In this document: positions 1 to 9,600 of the stretch, piece after piece
Position numbering within the stretch: position 1 is the stretch's first letter
How the letters are laid out: each line of letters begins with the position of its first letter
Assembly (NCBI RefSeq): GCF_009725205.1
Contig: NZ_WNZY01000023.1
Coordinates: 1-64,000 of the forward strand
DNA length: 64,000 nucleotides
Reading direction: 5' to 3'
Origin: Paenibacillus timonensis
GTDB taxonomy: Bacteria; Bacillota; Bacilli; Paenibacillales; Paenibacillaceae
Program-made: the position numbers and the translations under genes
The notes under the pieces: model-generated
Databases searched by the model: none
What the model was told of the DNA's origin: nothing
Seen by the model: the letters and a program-made list of their open reading frames with translations, nothing else

Positions 1-147
1 TTTCAACTGGGTAACTTACTCTTGTTGCCAACGCAAAAACACCTCCAAAGTTGTCCCTAACATCTTACGATGTTTTTGGATTCTCTTGAAGGTGTTTTGA
101 TTTGTCTCACGTTACGGGGTCAGTCCCCCCAAAGGAGAGGCCGGTTT

Positions 148-1023
148 TTAGTTCAAGCTATCCAAAATAATCTCCGACATATATTTGAGCAGTTGGTCAC
201 GAAGCTCGGGGTTTTCGAGGGCGTAGTGGATTGATGTCTTGATGAAACCTAATTTCTCGCCGACGTCGTGGCGGGTGCCTTCGAAGTGATAGGCTAATAC
301 CCGTTCCTTTTCACCTAGGCGCGATATGGCGTCGGTCAACTGGATTTCCCCGTTGACGCCGATGCGTTGGTTTTCCAGGATATCAAAAATAGCCGGCGTT
401 AAAATGTAACGACCCATAATAGCCAGGTTGGACGGTGCTTTGCCGACTTCCGGTTTCTCCACCAACTGCTTTGCCTGGTAAACGCGGTCCCGAATCCCCA
501 CGGGATCAACGATCCCGTATCGGGATACTTCATCCCAGCCCACCGGTTGAACCCCTACGATGGAAGCTTGTTGTTCGTCGTACACCTCGATCATTTGCTT
601 GAGGCATGGCTTGCCGGATTCAACGATATCATCGCCGAGCAGCACCGCAAACGGCTCATCGCCGATAAACTTTCGCGCGCACCAAATGGCGTGGCCGAGA
701 CCCTTGGGTTCTTTTTGTCGTATATAATGGATGTCCGCCATTTCCGAGGATTTGCGCACCTCTTCCAGCAGCTGATATTTCCCTTTTTCGTTCAGATTGT
801 ATTCCAGTTCAAAAGAGGTGTCGAAATGGTCCTCGATCGCCCGTTTGCCTTTCCCCGTCACGATAATGATATCCTCGATGCCGGAAGCGACCGCTTCCTC
901 CACGATATATTGAATCGTCGGCTTGTCGACGATCGGCAGCATCTCTTTGGGCATCGCCTTTGTTGCTGGCAGGAAACGCGTCCCTAGCCCGGCTGCGGGG
1001 ATGATCGCTTTGCGGATTTTCAT
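148..1023 (-). CDS. galU: UTP--glucose-1-phosphate uridylyltransferase
   Basis: Makes UDP-glucose from UTP and glucose-1-phosphate in the cytosol, for wall polymers, glycolipids and exopolysaccharide. The N-terminus carries the nucleotidyltransferase signature [20 protein letters not shown] (residues 10-29) and the later VEKP motif of the GalU/GtaB family. Length is 291 residues; B. subtilis GtaB is about 292. The start MKIRKAII is chosen because GAGGGAG lies 10 nt upstream; an in-frame start 12 codons earlier has no ribosome site. It reads toward the left end of the window. A strong terminator at 1094-1126 separates it from the small gene upstream, so it probably has its own promoter in the short spacer. 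Confidence 0.95.
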   Translation of the reverse strand: MKIRKAIIPAAGLGTRFLPATKAMPKEMLPIVDKPTIQYIVEEAVASGIEDIIIVTGKGKRAIEDHFDTSFELEYNLNEKGKYQLLEEVRKSSEMADIHYIRQKEPKGLGHAIWCARKFIGDEPFAVLLGDDIVESGKPCLKQMIEVYDEQQASIVGVQPVGWDEVSRYGIVDPVGIRDRVYQAKQLVEKPEVGKAPSNLAIMGRYILTPAIFDILENQRIGVNGEIQLTDAISRLGEKERVLAYHFEGTRHDVGEKLGFIKTSIHYALENPELRDQLLKYMSEIILDSLN

Positions 1024-1093
1024 GAAAGCATGACTCCCTCGTTCCAAGAATAATTTCACTGGTTCATTATACCATATCCCTGCCGGTGGTTAG

Positions 1094-1126
1094 CAAAAAG
1101 GACCCCGAGGTTCACCCCCGAAGTCC
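1094..1126 (-). terminator. Intrinsic terminator of the small gene upstream of galU
   Basis: On the minus strand an 11-bp stem (three G-T pairs) with loop GTGAA is followed by TTTTTG. It lies just downstream of the 65-residue gene and upstream of galU. Confidence 0.85.
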
Positions 1127-1170
1127 GACTGAAGTTATAGGTAAGTTAACAACGATTTAGTACATCGGAT

Positions 1171-1368
1171 TTATTGGATCCAGAATTTCCGCCATGTGAA
1201 GCGCTGAGGAAGTTTTTCCTCGTTGCGGATCCGATTACCCGGTTCTGGCGTGTGCAGGAAACGTTCGGTGCCGAACTCGATTCTACGATATTCTTGTTCG
1301 CCGCCGAGTTCCAGCCGTCCTTGTACACGGGTCACGACCGACTGCATCTCGAGGAATCCTTCAAACAT
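1171..1368 (-). CDS. Small hypothetical protein, 65 aa
   Basis: I do not recognise the family. The start is an ATG with a perfect AGGAGG nine nt upstream; an in-frame GTG three codons earlier abuts the AGGAGG and is too close. The product MFEGFLEMQSVVTRVQGRLE... is soluble and charged, without signal peptide or membrane segment, and has an aromatic, basic C-terminus (FTWRKFWIQ). It is a complete transcription unit: a sigma-A-like promoter at 1475-1503 overlapped by a palindrome, then the gene, then a terminator at 1094-1126. This layout supports a real, regulated gene. Several overlapping frames in the same stretch lack ribosome sites. Confidence 0.65.
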   Translation of the reverse strand: MFEGFLEMQSVVTRVQGRLELGGEQEYRRIEFGTERFLHTPEPGNRIRNEEKLPQRFTWRKFWIQ

Positions 1369-1474
1369 CACTTTCACCCTCCTAAAAGTTTGTGAGCGAA
1401 GCTAAAAACAGGTATTTTTGTCGATATCCTTTTCACTAATAAACCCGCTTCGCGTCTCGTTTGTTTACGCTTTC

Positions 1475-1503
1475 ATTATAGCATATCAGCGATTTTTTGA
1501 TAA
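1475..1503 (-). promoter_or_regulatory. Promoter of the 65-aa gene
   Basis: Minus strand TTATCA, 17-nt spacer, TATAAT. The -35 lies inside a perfect palindrome (1499-1522), which suggests repressor control. Confidence 0.6.
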
Positions 1504-1522
1504 CCGATAAAGATCGGTTATC
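1499..1522. repeat. Perfect 10-bp inverted repeat, probable operator
   Basis: GATAACCGAT, four bases, ATCGGTTATC. It is not followed by a T-run on either strand, so it is not a terminator. It covers the -35 region of the promoter for the 65-aa gene. Confidence 0.6.
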
Positions 1523-1671
1523 GCCCCTATCCATAACGAGTTCACAAACCTTCCACAAGTTGTATTTGATAGGAAAACAAGTGTCTTTATGGGGTGTAGT
1601 TGTCCTTCCGGGGAGGACATTTGTAAGCAGGTTTTGTTCTTTATAAAGAAGGGGATGGGCGGGGCGATGCA

Positions 1672-1711
1672 AAAAAGAAGCCCCCACGGCAAAACCACTG
1701 CCGTTAGGGCT
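1672..1711 (-). terminator. Terminator of the U32 gene
   Basis: Minus-strand stem AGCCCTAACGGCA / TGCCGTGGGGGCT (one interior mismatch) followed by TCTTTTTT, ten bases past the U32 stop codon. Confidence 0.85.
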
Positions 1712-1720
1712 CCCTTGTCC

Positions 1721-4270
1721 TTATTTCACTAACTGTCCGCGCGTAACGCCGAGCTGGTTGGTCGCTTTGAGCGTTTTCCAGACCTGCGTGCCGCTAATTT
1801 CTCCGCGAAGCGCCTTGTTGTAGAGGTCGATGACCTCGTGCACCTGCTCCGGCGTTTCCTCGAGGAATTCGACGCGGTATTTCGCTACGCCGAGCTCGAG
1901 AAAATGGCTCAGGTACTCCGCGCCCGACTGCTCGATGGCATTGTACACCGTGTTGCGGCAGCCTTCGTCTACGCGGACGGGATGCGACATGCCGATCCGG
2001 TCCTGCAAGGAAGCGCGATGCTCCTCGCAAGGCCGCCCGCAGTTAGTGTAGTCAGTCCCTTCGCTGAGGAAGGTACAGTACACGCAGTGCTCGGTGTGGA
2101 ACATCGGCAGATGCTGGTGGATGACAACCTCCATGTCAGCTGTAGGGCTGACCCGGAGCAGATCGACCATCTGTTGGATGTTCAGGTCGTAGGACGGCGT
2201 CACCACGTCGCAGCCGACCTCCAGGAACAGCTCGGCCGTCTTGTGATTGGCGATGTTCAGCGAGAAATCGCCAATCAATTGCGGATGCACGGCCGACGGG
2301 TTCTCTTGCCGGTGGCGCAAGTAGTAATACAGCGCCCCGGTGTTGCGCACCAGCACCGCGTCGGGCTGGAGGCGCAGGATGTTGTTGTGGTAGCCGTTTT
2401 CGCCCGGCATGTGGATGCGCGGCGTCGCCAGCGCAATCCAGGCTCCGGCTGCGCGAACGGCGTCCACCGCTGCCGGGAACTGCTTGATAAACTCGAAGTC
2501 GGCGTAGATGTGTGATACGCCGGCTTCCAGGGCAGCCTGCACCTGCGGCAGGCTGCGGCACAACGCGGCGAGCTGCGCCTCGCCGCGCTTCACAGGCGCT
2601 GCGGGCCCGCGGCCCTGCGCCTGCTGCGCCGAAGACGCCCCGCCCGTGGCAGGGGCGTCAACCCCCGCCGCCGCCCGTGCCCATACGGGCGGCTTCGGCC
2701 GCTCGTCGGCGAGCAACTCCACCGCCCGCCGGCGGATGCTGTTCAGCTCTCGCATCGGCAGGATCACGTCGCCATAGAGCTCCGCATCCAGCTTCTCGAG
2801 CTGGAACACCGTGCCGCCGAGACGCCCGAACTGCTCTTCGAGCAGAGCGGCGTCCATCGGCCGTTTTTGCGCGACCTCGAGCTCGAGCTCCGAGTCGACT
2901 TGCACCATCGTCCCCTTCTGCACATCGGTCCAGAAGGTCGAGAGCAGTCCGCCGGCGTGGCCCACCGCCCGCACCTGCACCGGGAAGACGCGGTACGGCT
3001 TCTCGGTCTCGTACGTCTGGCGCAGCCGCTTGTCGAGCGCCGGATCATTGGTCTTCCAGATCCGGTCGCCGACATGCACACGGCGCAAATCGACGTCATT
3101 CCGGCCCGGCACGATATCGACGATCCAGCCTTCCCCGGCTTCACCCTCCTGCTTCACGCCTTGACGGCGCAGGTCGTAGACGCGTCCGCCTTCTTCTTTT
3201 TGCGACGGATCCCCGGCATCAAAGACGATCCCGTCCCCGCGTTTTAATGGGGCATTCAGCTTGCAGACCACACCGTCGCGCAGCACTTTCTCAACGCGGC
3301 CCAGGTACACGCCCCGGCTTTTCGGGAACGTCCCATCCAGCAGCTTCTTATTGTTTGTCCCCTCCAGGAAGCCATGCGTGAAGCCGCGCGAGAAGCTTTG
3401 CTGCAACTCTCGGATCTCTTCCTTCGACGGACGGGTATCATCCCCGTCAAAATAACGGTCAATCGCCTTGCGATATTTGCTCACCACGTTAGCGACGTAC
3501 TCCGGACTTTTCATCCGGCCTTCGATTTTAAAAGACGTCACCCCCGCCTCAATCAGCTCCGGCATGATGTCGATCGCCGCCAAATCCTTCGGCGACAACA
3601 GGTAGGCTACATCGCCCATCGGCTTCTGTTCCCCGTCGACCATCAGGTCGTACGGCAAGCGACAAGCCTGCGCACATTCGCCGCGGTTCGCCGAGCGCCC
3701 GCCCCACATCTCCGACGTCAAACATTGACCCGAATAGGACACGCACAGCGCCCCATGCACAAATACCTCCATCGGCAGCTTGGCTTGCTCCCCGATCACC
3801 TTGATTTGCTTGAGGTTATTTTCCCGCCCCAGCACCACGCGTTCCATATTCCAAGGCTTCACGAACTCCACCGCTTCCGGAGAGGTGATCGTCATCTGCG
3901 TCGAGCCATGAATCGGAAAATCCGGCGACAATTCACGAATCAGCTTCACTAGCCCCAGATCCTGCACAATGACCGCATCCACGCCACCGTTAATGCACGC
4001 CTCGATCAGTTCCTGCGCATCCCGCAGCTCGTCTTCAAAGACGAGAATGTTGAACGTCAGGAAACCTTTGACCCCATAACTGTGTAGAAACGCCATGATT
4101 TCCGGCAACTCGTCCATGCGAAAATTATTCGCCCGCGCCCGGGCATTAAACTTCTCCACGCCAAAAAAGATCGCGTCCGCCCCGTTCGCCACCGCCGCTC
4201 GCATGCAATCCCAATCGCCAGCCGGTGCCAACAGCTCAACATCCTGCCGCGTTAACGTTGTTTTGCTCAT
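1721..4270 (-). CDS. U32 family (RlhA/TrhP-like) RNA hydroxylation protein
   Basis: U32 'peptidase' family protein of 849 residues. Characterised members (E. coli RlhA, TrhP; B. subtilis TrhP1/TrhP2) hydroxylate rRNA or tRNA pyrimidines using prephenate-linked chemistry rather than cutting protein. The opening VELLAPAGDWD is typical. The Fe-S ligand cysteines lie at about 176, 183, 199 and 203 in ALCVSYSGQCLTS...GECAQACRLPY. A middle DUF3656/collagenase-like segment follows, then an Ala/Gly/Pro linker (about 545-580) and a second U32-like half with its own cysteine set (HCVYC...NCGRPC). The two-part architecture fits the long RlhA-like subgroup. GGGAGG lies 6 nt before the ATG. A promoter is proposed at 4302-4329 and the gene is monocistronic. 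The exact substrate cannot be read from sequence. Confidence 0.85.
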   Translation of the reverse strand: MSKTTLTRQDVELLAPAGDWDCMRAAVANGADAIFFGVEKFNARARANNFRMDELPEIMAFLHSYGVKGFLTFNILVFEDELRDAQELIEACINGGVDAVIVQDLGLVKLIRELSPDFPIHGSTQMTITSPEAVEFVKPWNMERVVLGRENNLKQIKVIGEQAKLPMEVFVHGALCVSYSGQCLTSEMWGGRSANRGECAQACRLPYDLMVDGEQKPMGDVAYLLSPKDLAAIDIMPELIEAGVTSFKIEGRMKSPEYVANVVSKYRKAIDRYFDGDDTRPSKEEIRELQQSFSRGFTHGFLEGTNNKKLLDGTFPKSRGVYLGRVEKVLRDGVVCKLNAPLKRGDGIVFDAGDPSQKEEGGRVYDLRRQGVKQEGEAGEGWIVDIVPGRNDVDLRRVHVGDRIWKTNDPALDKRLRQTYETEKPYRVFPVQVRAVGHAGGLLSTFWTDVQKGTMVQVDSELELEVAQKRPMDAALLEEQFGRLGGTVFQLEKLDAELYGDVILPMRELNSIRRRAVELLADERPKPPVWARAAAGVDAPATGGASSAQQAQGRGPAAPVKRGEAQLAALCRSLPQVQAALEAGVSHIYADFEFIKQFPAAVDAVRAAGAWIALATPRIHMPGENGYHNNILRLQPDAVLVRNTGALYYYLRHRQENPSAVHPQLIGDFSLNIANHKTAELFLEVGCDVVTPSYDLNIQQMVDLLRVSPTADMEVVIHQHLPMFHTEHCVYCTFLSEGTDYTNCGRPCEEHRASLQDRIGMSHPVRVDEGCRNTVYNAIEQSGAEYLSHFLELGVAKYRVEFLEETPEQVHEVIDLYNKALRGEISGTQVWKTLKATNQLGVTRGQLVK

Positions 4271-4301
4271 ATATGTCCTCCCAAGCCAGCTTCAGCCAGC
4301 G

Positions 4302-4329
4302 TCTATACTACTTGATTCGGAAATTTCAA
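4302..4329 (-). promoter_or_regulatory. Promoter of the U32 gene
   Basis: Minus strand TTGAAA, 16-nt spacer, TATAGA, about 32 nt upstream of the ATG. The rest of this gap (4330-4571) shows nothing I can name. Confidence 0.5.
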
Positions 4330-4571
4330 AATTAAAGTGTCAACCAACTTATATATTCTAGCAGACATTGCCCGTGCACTCTAGCTTTTCCATCCATTCG
4401 CAAGGAAAAACATGGGGGAACCTCATTCTCACTGTCCTCAAGCCCTCTTACGCTTCTTTCCGCGATTATCCCTTTCGTTCAGGAGGGGCCTAACATTCAA
4501 TTTTCGAGTCGTCCATGACCTGATGCAACGGGATAATCGTCATAAGAGTTGGAACGGCTAGCCTGCCTGTC

Positions 4572-4614
4572 AAAAAAAGAAGCCGACCAGACCCACAAAG
4601 GTCCCATCGGCTTC
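4572..4614 (-). terminator. Terminator of dgk-dck
   Basis: Minus-strand outer stem GAAGCCGA / TCGGCTTC followed by TTTTTTT, nine bases after the dck stop codon. Confidence 0.85.
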
Positions 4615-4622
4615 TCCATGCA

Positions 4623-5285
4623 TTATTTGCCCCGCTGTACCCGCGAAGTCTGAATGATCTCCGCCGCCTGGCGGATGATCTCGTCGAGCGATGCCTCGTC
4701 CGTTGCATCGTAATCATCGATGTTCAATCTTAGCACCGGACAAGCATTAAACTCGTTGATCCAGTTCGCGTACCGTTCATGCATATGCTCCCAGTAGGAG
4801 ACATCGGTTTGAATCTCCATTTCCCGGCCTCGCAACTGGATCCGGTTCAGGATGGACGTCAGATTCCCTTCCAGGTAGATCAACACATCCGGATGCGGAA
4901 AATACGGCGTCATCACCATCGCCTCAAACAAACTGGTATACGTTTCGTAATCCGTCTTCGACATCGTGCCTTGATCGGCGTGCATTTTGGCAAAAATTCC
5001 GGTATCCTCATAGATCGAACGGTCCTGAACATATCCGCCGCCCGCTTCGACGATCGCTTTTTGCTCTTTAAACCGCTCCGCCAGAAAATAAATTTGCAGA
5101 TGGAAGCTCCATCGCTCGAAATCGTGGTAGAACTTCTCCAGATACGGATTGGTATCGACCTTTTCCAGCGAGGTGCGAAAGCCGAGTCGGGAGGCCAGCG
5201 CGGTGGTCAACGTGGATTTGCCGACGCCGACGGTACCCGCTACCGTAATCAGAGCGTCCTGGGGGATGCGAAATTCATGATTCAT
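4623..5285 (-). CDS. dck: Deoxyadenosine/deoxycytidine kinase
   Basis: Phosphorylates deoxyadenosine and deoxycytidine for nucleotide salvage in the cytosol. The P-loop is GTVGVGKST (residues 17-25), followed by PYLEKFYHDFERWSFHLQIY and the DRS motif (VQDRSIYED). These blocks match what I recall of B. subtilis Dck (YaaF) nearly word for word. Length is 220 residues; YaaF is about 217. The start lies two bases after the dgk stop codon, and its ribosome site AAAGGAGC lies inside the end of dgk, so the two genes are translationally coupled. Dck is distinguished from Dgk by the FHLQIYFLAERFKEQK block. Confidence 0.9.
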   Translation of the reverse strand: MNHEFRIPQDALITVAGTVGVGKSTLTTALASRLGFRTSLEKVDTNPYLEKFYHDFERWSFHLQIYFLAERFKEQKAIVEAGGGYVQDRSIYEDTGIFAKMHADQGTMSKTDYETYTSLFEAMVMTPYFPHPDVLIYLEGNLTSILNRIQLRGREMEIQTDVSYWEHMHERYANWINEFNACPVLRLNIDDYDATDEASLDEIIRQAAEIIQTSRVQRGK

Positions 5286-5287
5286 CT

Positions 5288-5911
5288 CTATAAGTGCTCC
5301 TTTATTTTGGCAACGATCTGCTCGAAATGCTCCGGATGTTCAACAAAATCCAGCTCATTTCCGTCAATCGTAATAATGACCGTATCCGGTTCCTGCGTTC
5401 GAAGCTGCGTAATCGCCGTTTCATAATCCTCAATCAACCGCTCCAGATAACCTGGATCGATGTCCTGCTCAAAGCCGCGCCCGCGTTTTTCAATTCTTTT
5501 CAGCAAGGTGGCCAGCTCCGTTTGGATGTACACAATCACATTCGGTTTGGGAAGATCGTCGGTCAGAAGATGATAGATCTGCCGATATTTTTCCCGTTTG
5601 TCCCCATGCAGCGTGCGTTGAGCAAAAATCCAGTTTTTATAAATATGATAGTCCGACACGACCGGCAAACCCCGGGACACGTAATTTTGCACCGTATCCT
5701 CCAATTGCTTGTACCGGTTGCACAAAAAGAACATTTCCAGCTGGAAGGCCCATTCCTCAATATTTTGATAGAACTTGTCCAGGAACGGGTTCTCATCCAC
5801 GATCTCCTTCAACAGGGGATAATCAAACCGCTCGGCGAGCATCGTAGCTAGCGTGGTTTTTCCGGCTCCGATGGCGCCTTCCACGGCGATAAACGGGCAT
5901 GGCTTCTTCAC
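5288..5911 (-). CDS. dgk: Deoxyguanosine kinase
   Basis: Phosphorylates deoxyguanosine for salvage; the first gene of a dgk-dck pair, as in B. subtilis yaaG-yaaF. The P-loop GAIGAGKTT is near the N-terminus, followed by NPFLDKFYQNIEEWAFQLEM, FFLCNRYKQLEDT and DYHIYKNWIFAQRTL, all Dgk hallmarks. I place the start at a GTG (MKKPCPFIAVEG) with GGGAGG 8 nt upstream. This gives 207 residues, the same length as B. subtilis Dgk. The ATG 19 codons upstream would add a stretch with no counterpart in the family. It overlaps nothing and is followed two bases later by dck. Confidence 0.9.
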   Translation of the reverse strand: MKKPCPFIAVEGAIGAGKTTLATMLAERFDYPLLKEIVDENPFLDKFYQNIEEWAFQLEMFFLCNRYKQLEDTVQNYVSRGLPVVSDYHIYKNWIFAQRTLHGDKREKYRQIYHLLTDDLPKPNVIVYIQTELATLLKRIEKRGRGFEQDIDPGYLERLIEDYETAITQLRTQEPDTVIITIDGNELDFVEHPEHFEQIVAKIKEHL

Positions 5912-6127
5912 TTGATGGTCCTCCCACATCTCTCTTGCCTGAAAAAATAGACTTAAACATTGTAACATAGAACCGGCTTCATGGCCTTTTCATTTTTTGA
6001 TGATAACGGTGGATCTGCGACGATTCGAAATAAGGGATAAACAGGTATTTTTAACTTTTTTTACAGGAATTTCTGGAATTGTGCCGAATTACTGAAAGGA
6101 TCAGCTTAGTCGATGGGAGGTAAACCG

Positions 6128-6682
6128 ATGAGAAGAAGAGGTATCGTTCGAGCATTGGATGAACTGGGGCGAATCGTATTGCCCATTGAATGGAGAAGAG
6201 TATTGGAAATCGAGGAGAAGGACCCCATGGAGTTCTTTATTGACCCCGAATCCCGATGGATTATGATTCGTAAATATCAGTCGCAAATCTGTATGTTCTG
6301 CCAGTCGATGGATAACCTAATCTATTTCCATGAGAAGTTTATTTGTCCCTCTTGTATTCAGAACCTTCGGCTTCAGGCTGCCTTAGAGCTCAGCCCCTCA
6401 CCTTTTACGATGGGAACAGAGGAAGTGGCGGTAGCAGCTACCACCCCCACAAAGGACGTCGCATCCGGTCAATCCAACGACACCCCTCCTTTAAGGAGAC
6501 GAGGCCGCAGACGCAGTAATGCCTATGAACTGTTGCTAGAAGCCATTCGCACCCATCCCAACTACACCCAAACCGAATGGGCTGGATTGATTGGCATCTC
6601 CCAAAGCCGGGTAAGTCAACTTCTCCAAGAAATAAGGGAATCCGAAAAAAACTCCTCCCCCATCAAGGGAAGGAGTAAATAA
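6128..6682 (+). CDS. AbrB-type regulator with zinc ribbon and C-terminal HTH
   Basis: Predicted DNA-binding regulator in three parts. Residues 1-50 are an AbrB/SpoVT swapped-hairpin domain (GIVRALDELGRIVLPIEWRR...EKDPMEFF), close to AbrB of B. subtilis. Residues 55-80 hold two CxxC pairs (CMFC...CPSC), a likely zinc ribbon seen in several Paenibacillus AbrB paralogues. After a linker and a basic run (RRRGRRR), residues 135-180 form a helix-turn-helix (TEWAGLIGISQSRVSQLLQEI). The start has GGGAGG 7 nt upstream; the ATG five codons earlier has none. The gene converges on the minus-strand secreted-protein operon, whose terminator lies inside this gene's 3' end. Its targets are unknown. Confidence 0.8.
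   Translation: MRRRGIVRALDELGRIVLPIEWRRVLEIEEKDPMEFFIDPESRWIMIRKYQSQICMFCQSMDNLIYFHEKFICPSCIQNLRLQAALELSPSPFTMGTEEVAVAATTPTKDVASGQSNDTPPLRRRGRRRSNAYELLLEAIRTHPNYTQTEWAGLIGISQSRVSQLLQEIRESEKNSSPIKGRSK
6645..6676 (-). terminator. Terminator of the secreted-protein operon
   Basis: Minus strand ACTCCTTCCC, short loop, GGGGAGGAGT, then TTTTTTTC. It is embedded in the last codons of the convergent AbrB-type gene. Confidence 0.8.
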
Positions 6683-6696
6683 TGCGATAGGCGGGG

Positions 6697-9600
6697 TTAG
6701 TGCGTCACCAGCGGCCGAAAATCATCCCGGCTCGACAGATCCGCATGATAAAATACTACATCCCCGTCTTTCAGCGCGTAGCGGCGCCCGTAAGGGTCCA
6801 TCACGCTCCGCGCAAAACCCTCCATCCCGGCCCACTGGTTCATCAGCGGCGCACGGATGTATTGGAGATACGGCTTCCCGGTATCCCCGTTCCGAACGGT
6901 TTCGATGTTGAAGTTAACGACGATATAACCTTTTTTCAAAAAGATCGCCGAGCGATCCGTCAGCCCCCCATGCGTCCGTCCGTACTCAGCCACGTTCGTG
7001 CCCGCCGGAACGGCGTACAATTCGGCCGGAAGGCTGTATTCACCGTACCATCTTTGTACTGCGGCATTCACCCGCGCCGGATCTACGGCGAAGGGAATCC
7101 CCGTCTTCGGACCGATCAGTGTGCGTACCCCCGCCGGTAAACGCAGCAGGCTGAAGCTGCCGACCGGCGTTTTTTGCATCGAAGGCTTGTGGATAAACCA
7201 CTGCACGAATTGACTGCGACCGATCCCGCCCACTTGGTCAAACGTATAGTCGTGATCGTATTGATAGAGCGCCGTATCCGTCAACTCCTCGACAGGCACG
7301 TTTCTTAGCCGCTCGTTCAAAATCACGTACCGCTGCACCTGGTCCGATGCCGAACCGATCCGCACGTAACTTTGGCTCCCGGTATGGTAATACAGATCAA
7401 CGGGCTGCCGCGTTCCACTCGCTGCATCAATGAAATCAAATGAAGGAGTAATCGCGATTTGATCTAAAGGGTTAAACATATTCCCTTTCGTTTTGAGGTC
7501 GAATTTGAAATGGTACCCCGTTTTAATGACGGCGTTTTTGTACAGCGGGTGGCTCCCCGGGCGAATCGGCAACGTGTATTGCGTTGGATTGCCTCTTGGC
7601 GCCCCATCGATTCCGTTTAACCCGACCCAGTAAGAAGCTCCCGTTGGCGTTCGACTTCCGGTTGCTGTCCGAAACACGCCTTCCCAATTGTAATCGGCGA
7701 TATCGGTTACCTGAAAATCATATACCCGCCCGATCACGTCAACCGGCACTGTGCCGTAGGCAATATGATGGCTGAGGTTCAAGTTGGCATTGGTTTGCTC
7801 CGTGGCTCCGGGCGGCGCGTTATGCGCTATGCTGCGAAACTCCACGGCATAAAACCCTTCATCCACCCAAACAGGCAGGTAGAAGGCAAATTGCTCCCGA
7901 GACTTGTCTACTTCAATCCAGGTGTTTTTCGGATAAAACGCCGCTTTCGTCCCTTCATACACATCAAACGGGAAGCGAACCTGCTTGCTGTCGATGTATT
8001 TCAGATAATCCCGGTTTCCATACCCTAAATCATTCGTATGCTGACCGCTGTTGGGCATCATGACCGTAAAAGGCCGGTCCAAAATAATCGCCGACCGTCC
8101 TGCCGCCGGAGTCGTCTTCTGATTATGAGCCCGATCGTCGGAAACGCCGGGGTACATGACCACGGGTGTATGTACGGTAACGCTGTTGATGCCGTAGATG
8201 GGGAAGCCTTTGTCAGATCCGCCATTGATATTGCCGCTCATGAGCCCATAATAAATCGTCCCGGTGCTCGGCTGATCCGCTTTGTTCGTCTTGCTGGTGG
8301 GAATGACATGTCCCGGACTGTACAGCACGTTGTTGGAGATTTGCGTTGCTGTGGGGATTTGCCCCGGGCGTTGTCCAGCACGTTCCGTTTGGGAGCCGTT
8401 CATCACCGCACTTCCGTTGAAGGTGAGGCTGTCGTTTTTAACCTTGACCTCATCAACAGCGTCCTCGGCATAGGACTTCAGGTTTTCTCCGCTGACATCC
8501 GGTTTCGTCTTCCCGCCCGACCTGCTTCCGGACGGCGCTTCTACCGTGCTCGGCGGCGATGGCGGAGTATATCCGCTGGATTTCGATGTAGCGTAGCTTG
8601 GCGGCGAGTACCCGCTGGGTGAAATCCGAATGCCGTTTCCTTCAAACGCATAGTTTTGCAGCGCTGCTTCGTTGATTTTGTAAACCTCCAGGTTATCAAT
8701 AACCCAGAAGGAATACTTCCGCTCGATCGTATACGACTTCGTCACCGTTTCGCTGGCCAACTGCGGGTCAGGTTCGATGTGCTTATTCCCCTTCTCGTCC
8801 GTGACTTCCTTTCCGGGATCCCAGGTCAGTTCATACGTACGGTTCACCGTAATATCAAAGCTGCACGTCCCGCTCATTTCCACGAATTTATTTTTGGATA
8901 AGTAGCTTTTCGCAAGTACGTTTCCATACAAACTCTCCGTCGTCGGAATCCCGTCCAACACATTAAACCTCTCACTCCCCCGGCTGTCCGCCCGTATGAC
9001 CGCGCTGACAGAGGGATCATTCAGCGGAACGTCGATGGAGTTGCCGCTGGGGGCGGGGGAGGTGCATTGGCCTACAGGATCTGGATCGGGGTCTGGAGGT
9101 GGCCCACCCTTTTTTTCGTAATAAAAGTAGACGTAATAGGTTGAGAACTTACCTTCGTAAGTGAATCCTGGCGGATCACCCTTGTCTTGTGGGCCATCAA
9201 CTGGCTCTACGTCCTCCTTTGTTTGATAGCCCTGATATGTATAATTAGTCGGCGCTGACATTGGTTTTAAGGAATACAGTTGATCCTTGATAAGTTGTTT
9301 AGTTTCATTACGGAAGCCATCAATCCCGTCTAGCGATTGACCCGTCGTTGTAAAGTATTTAATGACAGCCTTCCCCTGCACAGGTTCTAGTTCGATCGTC
9401 AACATGGAAGGAAAGTAGTAACGGTAGCCAAGAACTCCAGGATCTAATCCACCGCCACCCTCATGCGTTATGTCTTCCCCAGCATTGCCTAGCTGAGACG
9501 TTGTTAATGTTCCTGTGACTTGTACCTTAAAGGAAACCGTACTAGTTCCAACTCCGGTCAATGTTCCGGATCTGGCAGAATTAAAATTATTACTCATGAA

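Noticed and set aside
36..98. Terminator downstream of galU
   Set aside because: AAAACACCTCC/GGTGTTTT and a small ACATC/GATGT hairpin exist, but the stem is imperfect and too far from the stop to be sure.
1436..1698. Two overlapping minus-strand frames after the U32 terminator
   Set aside because: They cross the terminator and the promoter/palindrome region and lack ribosome sites.
2512..3381. Long Arg/Ala/Pro-rich plus-strand open frame opposite the U32 gene
   Set aside because: It is a shadow of a GC-rich coding strand, has low-complexity composition and no ribosome site.
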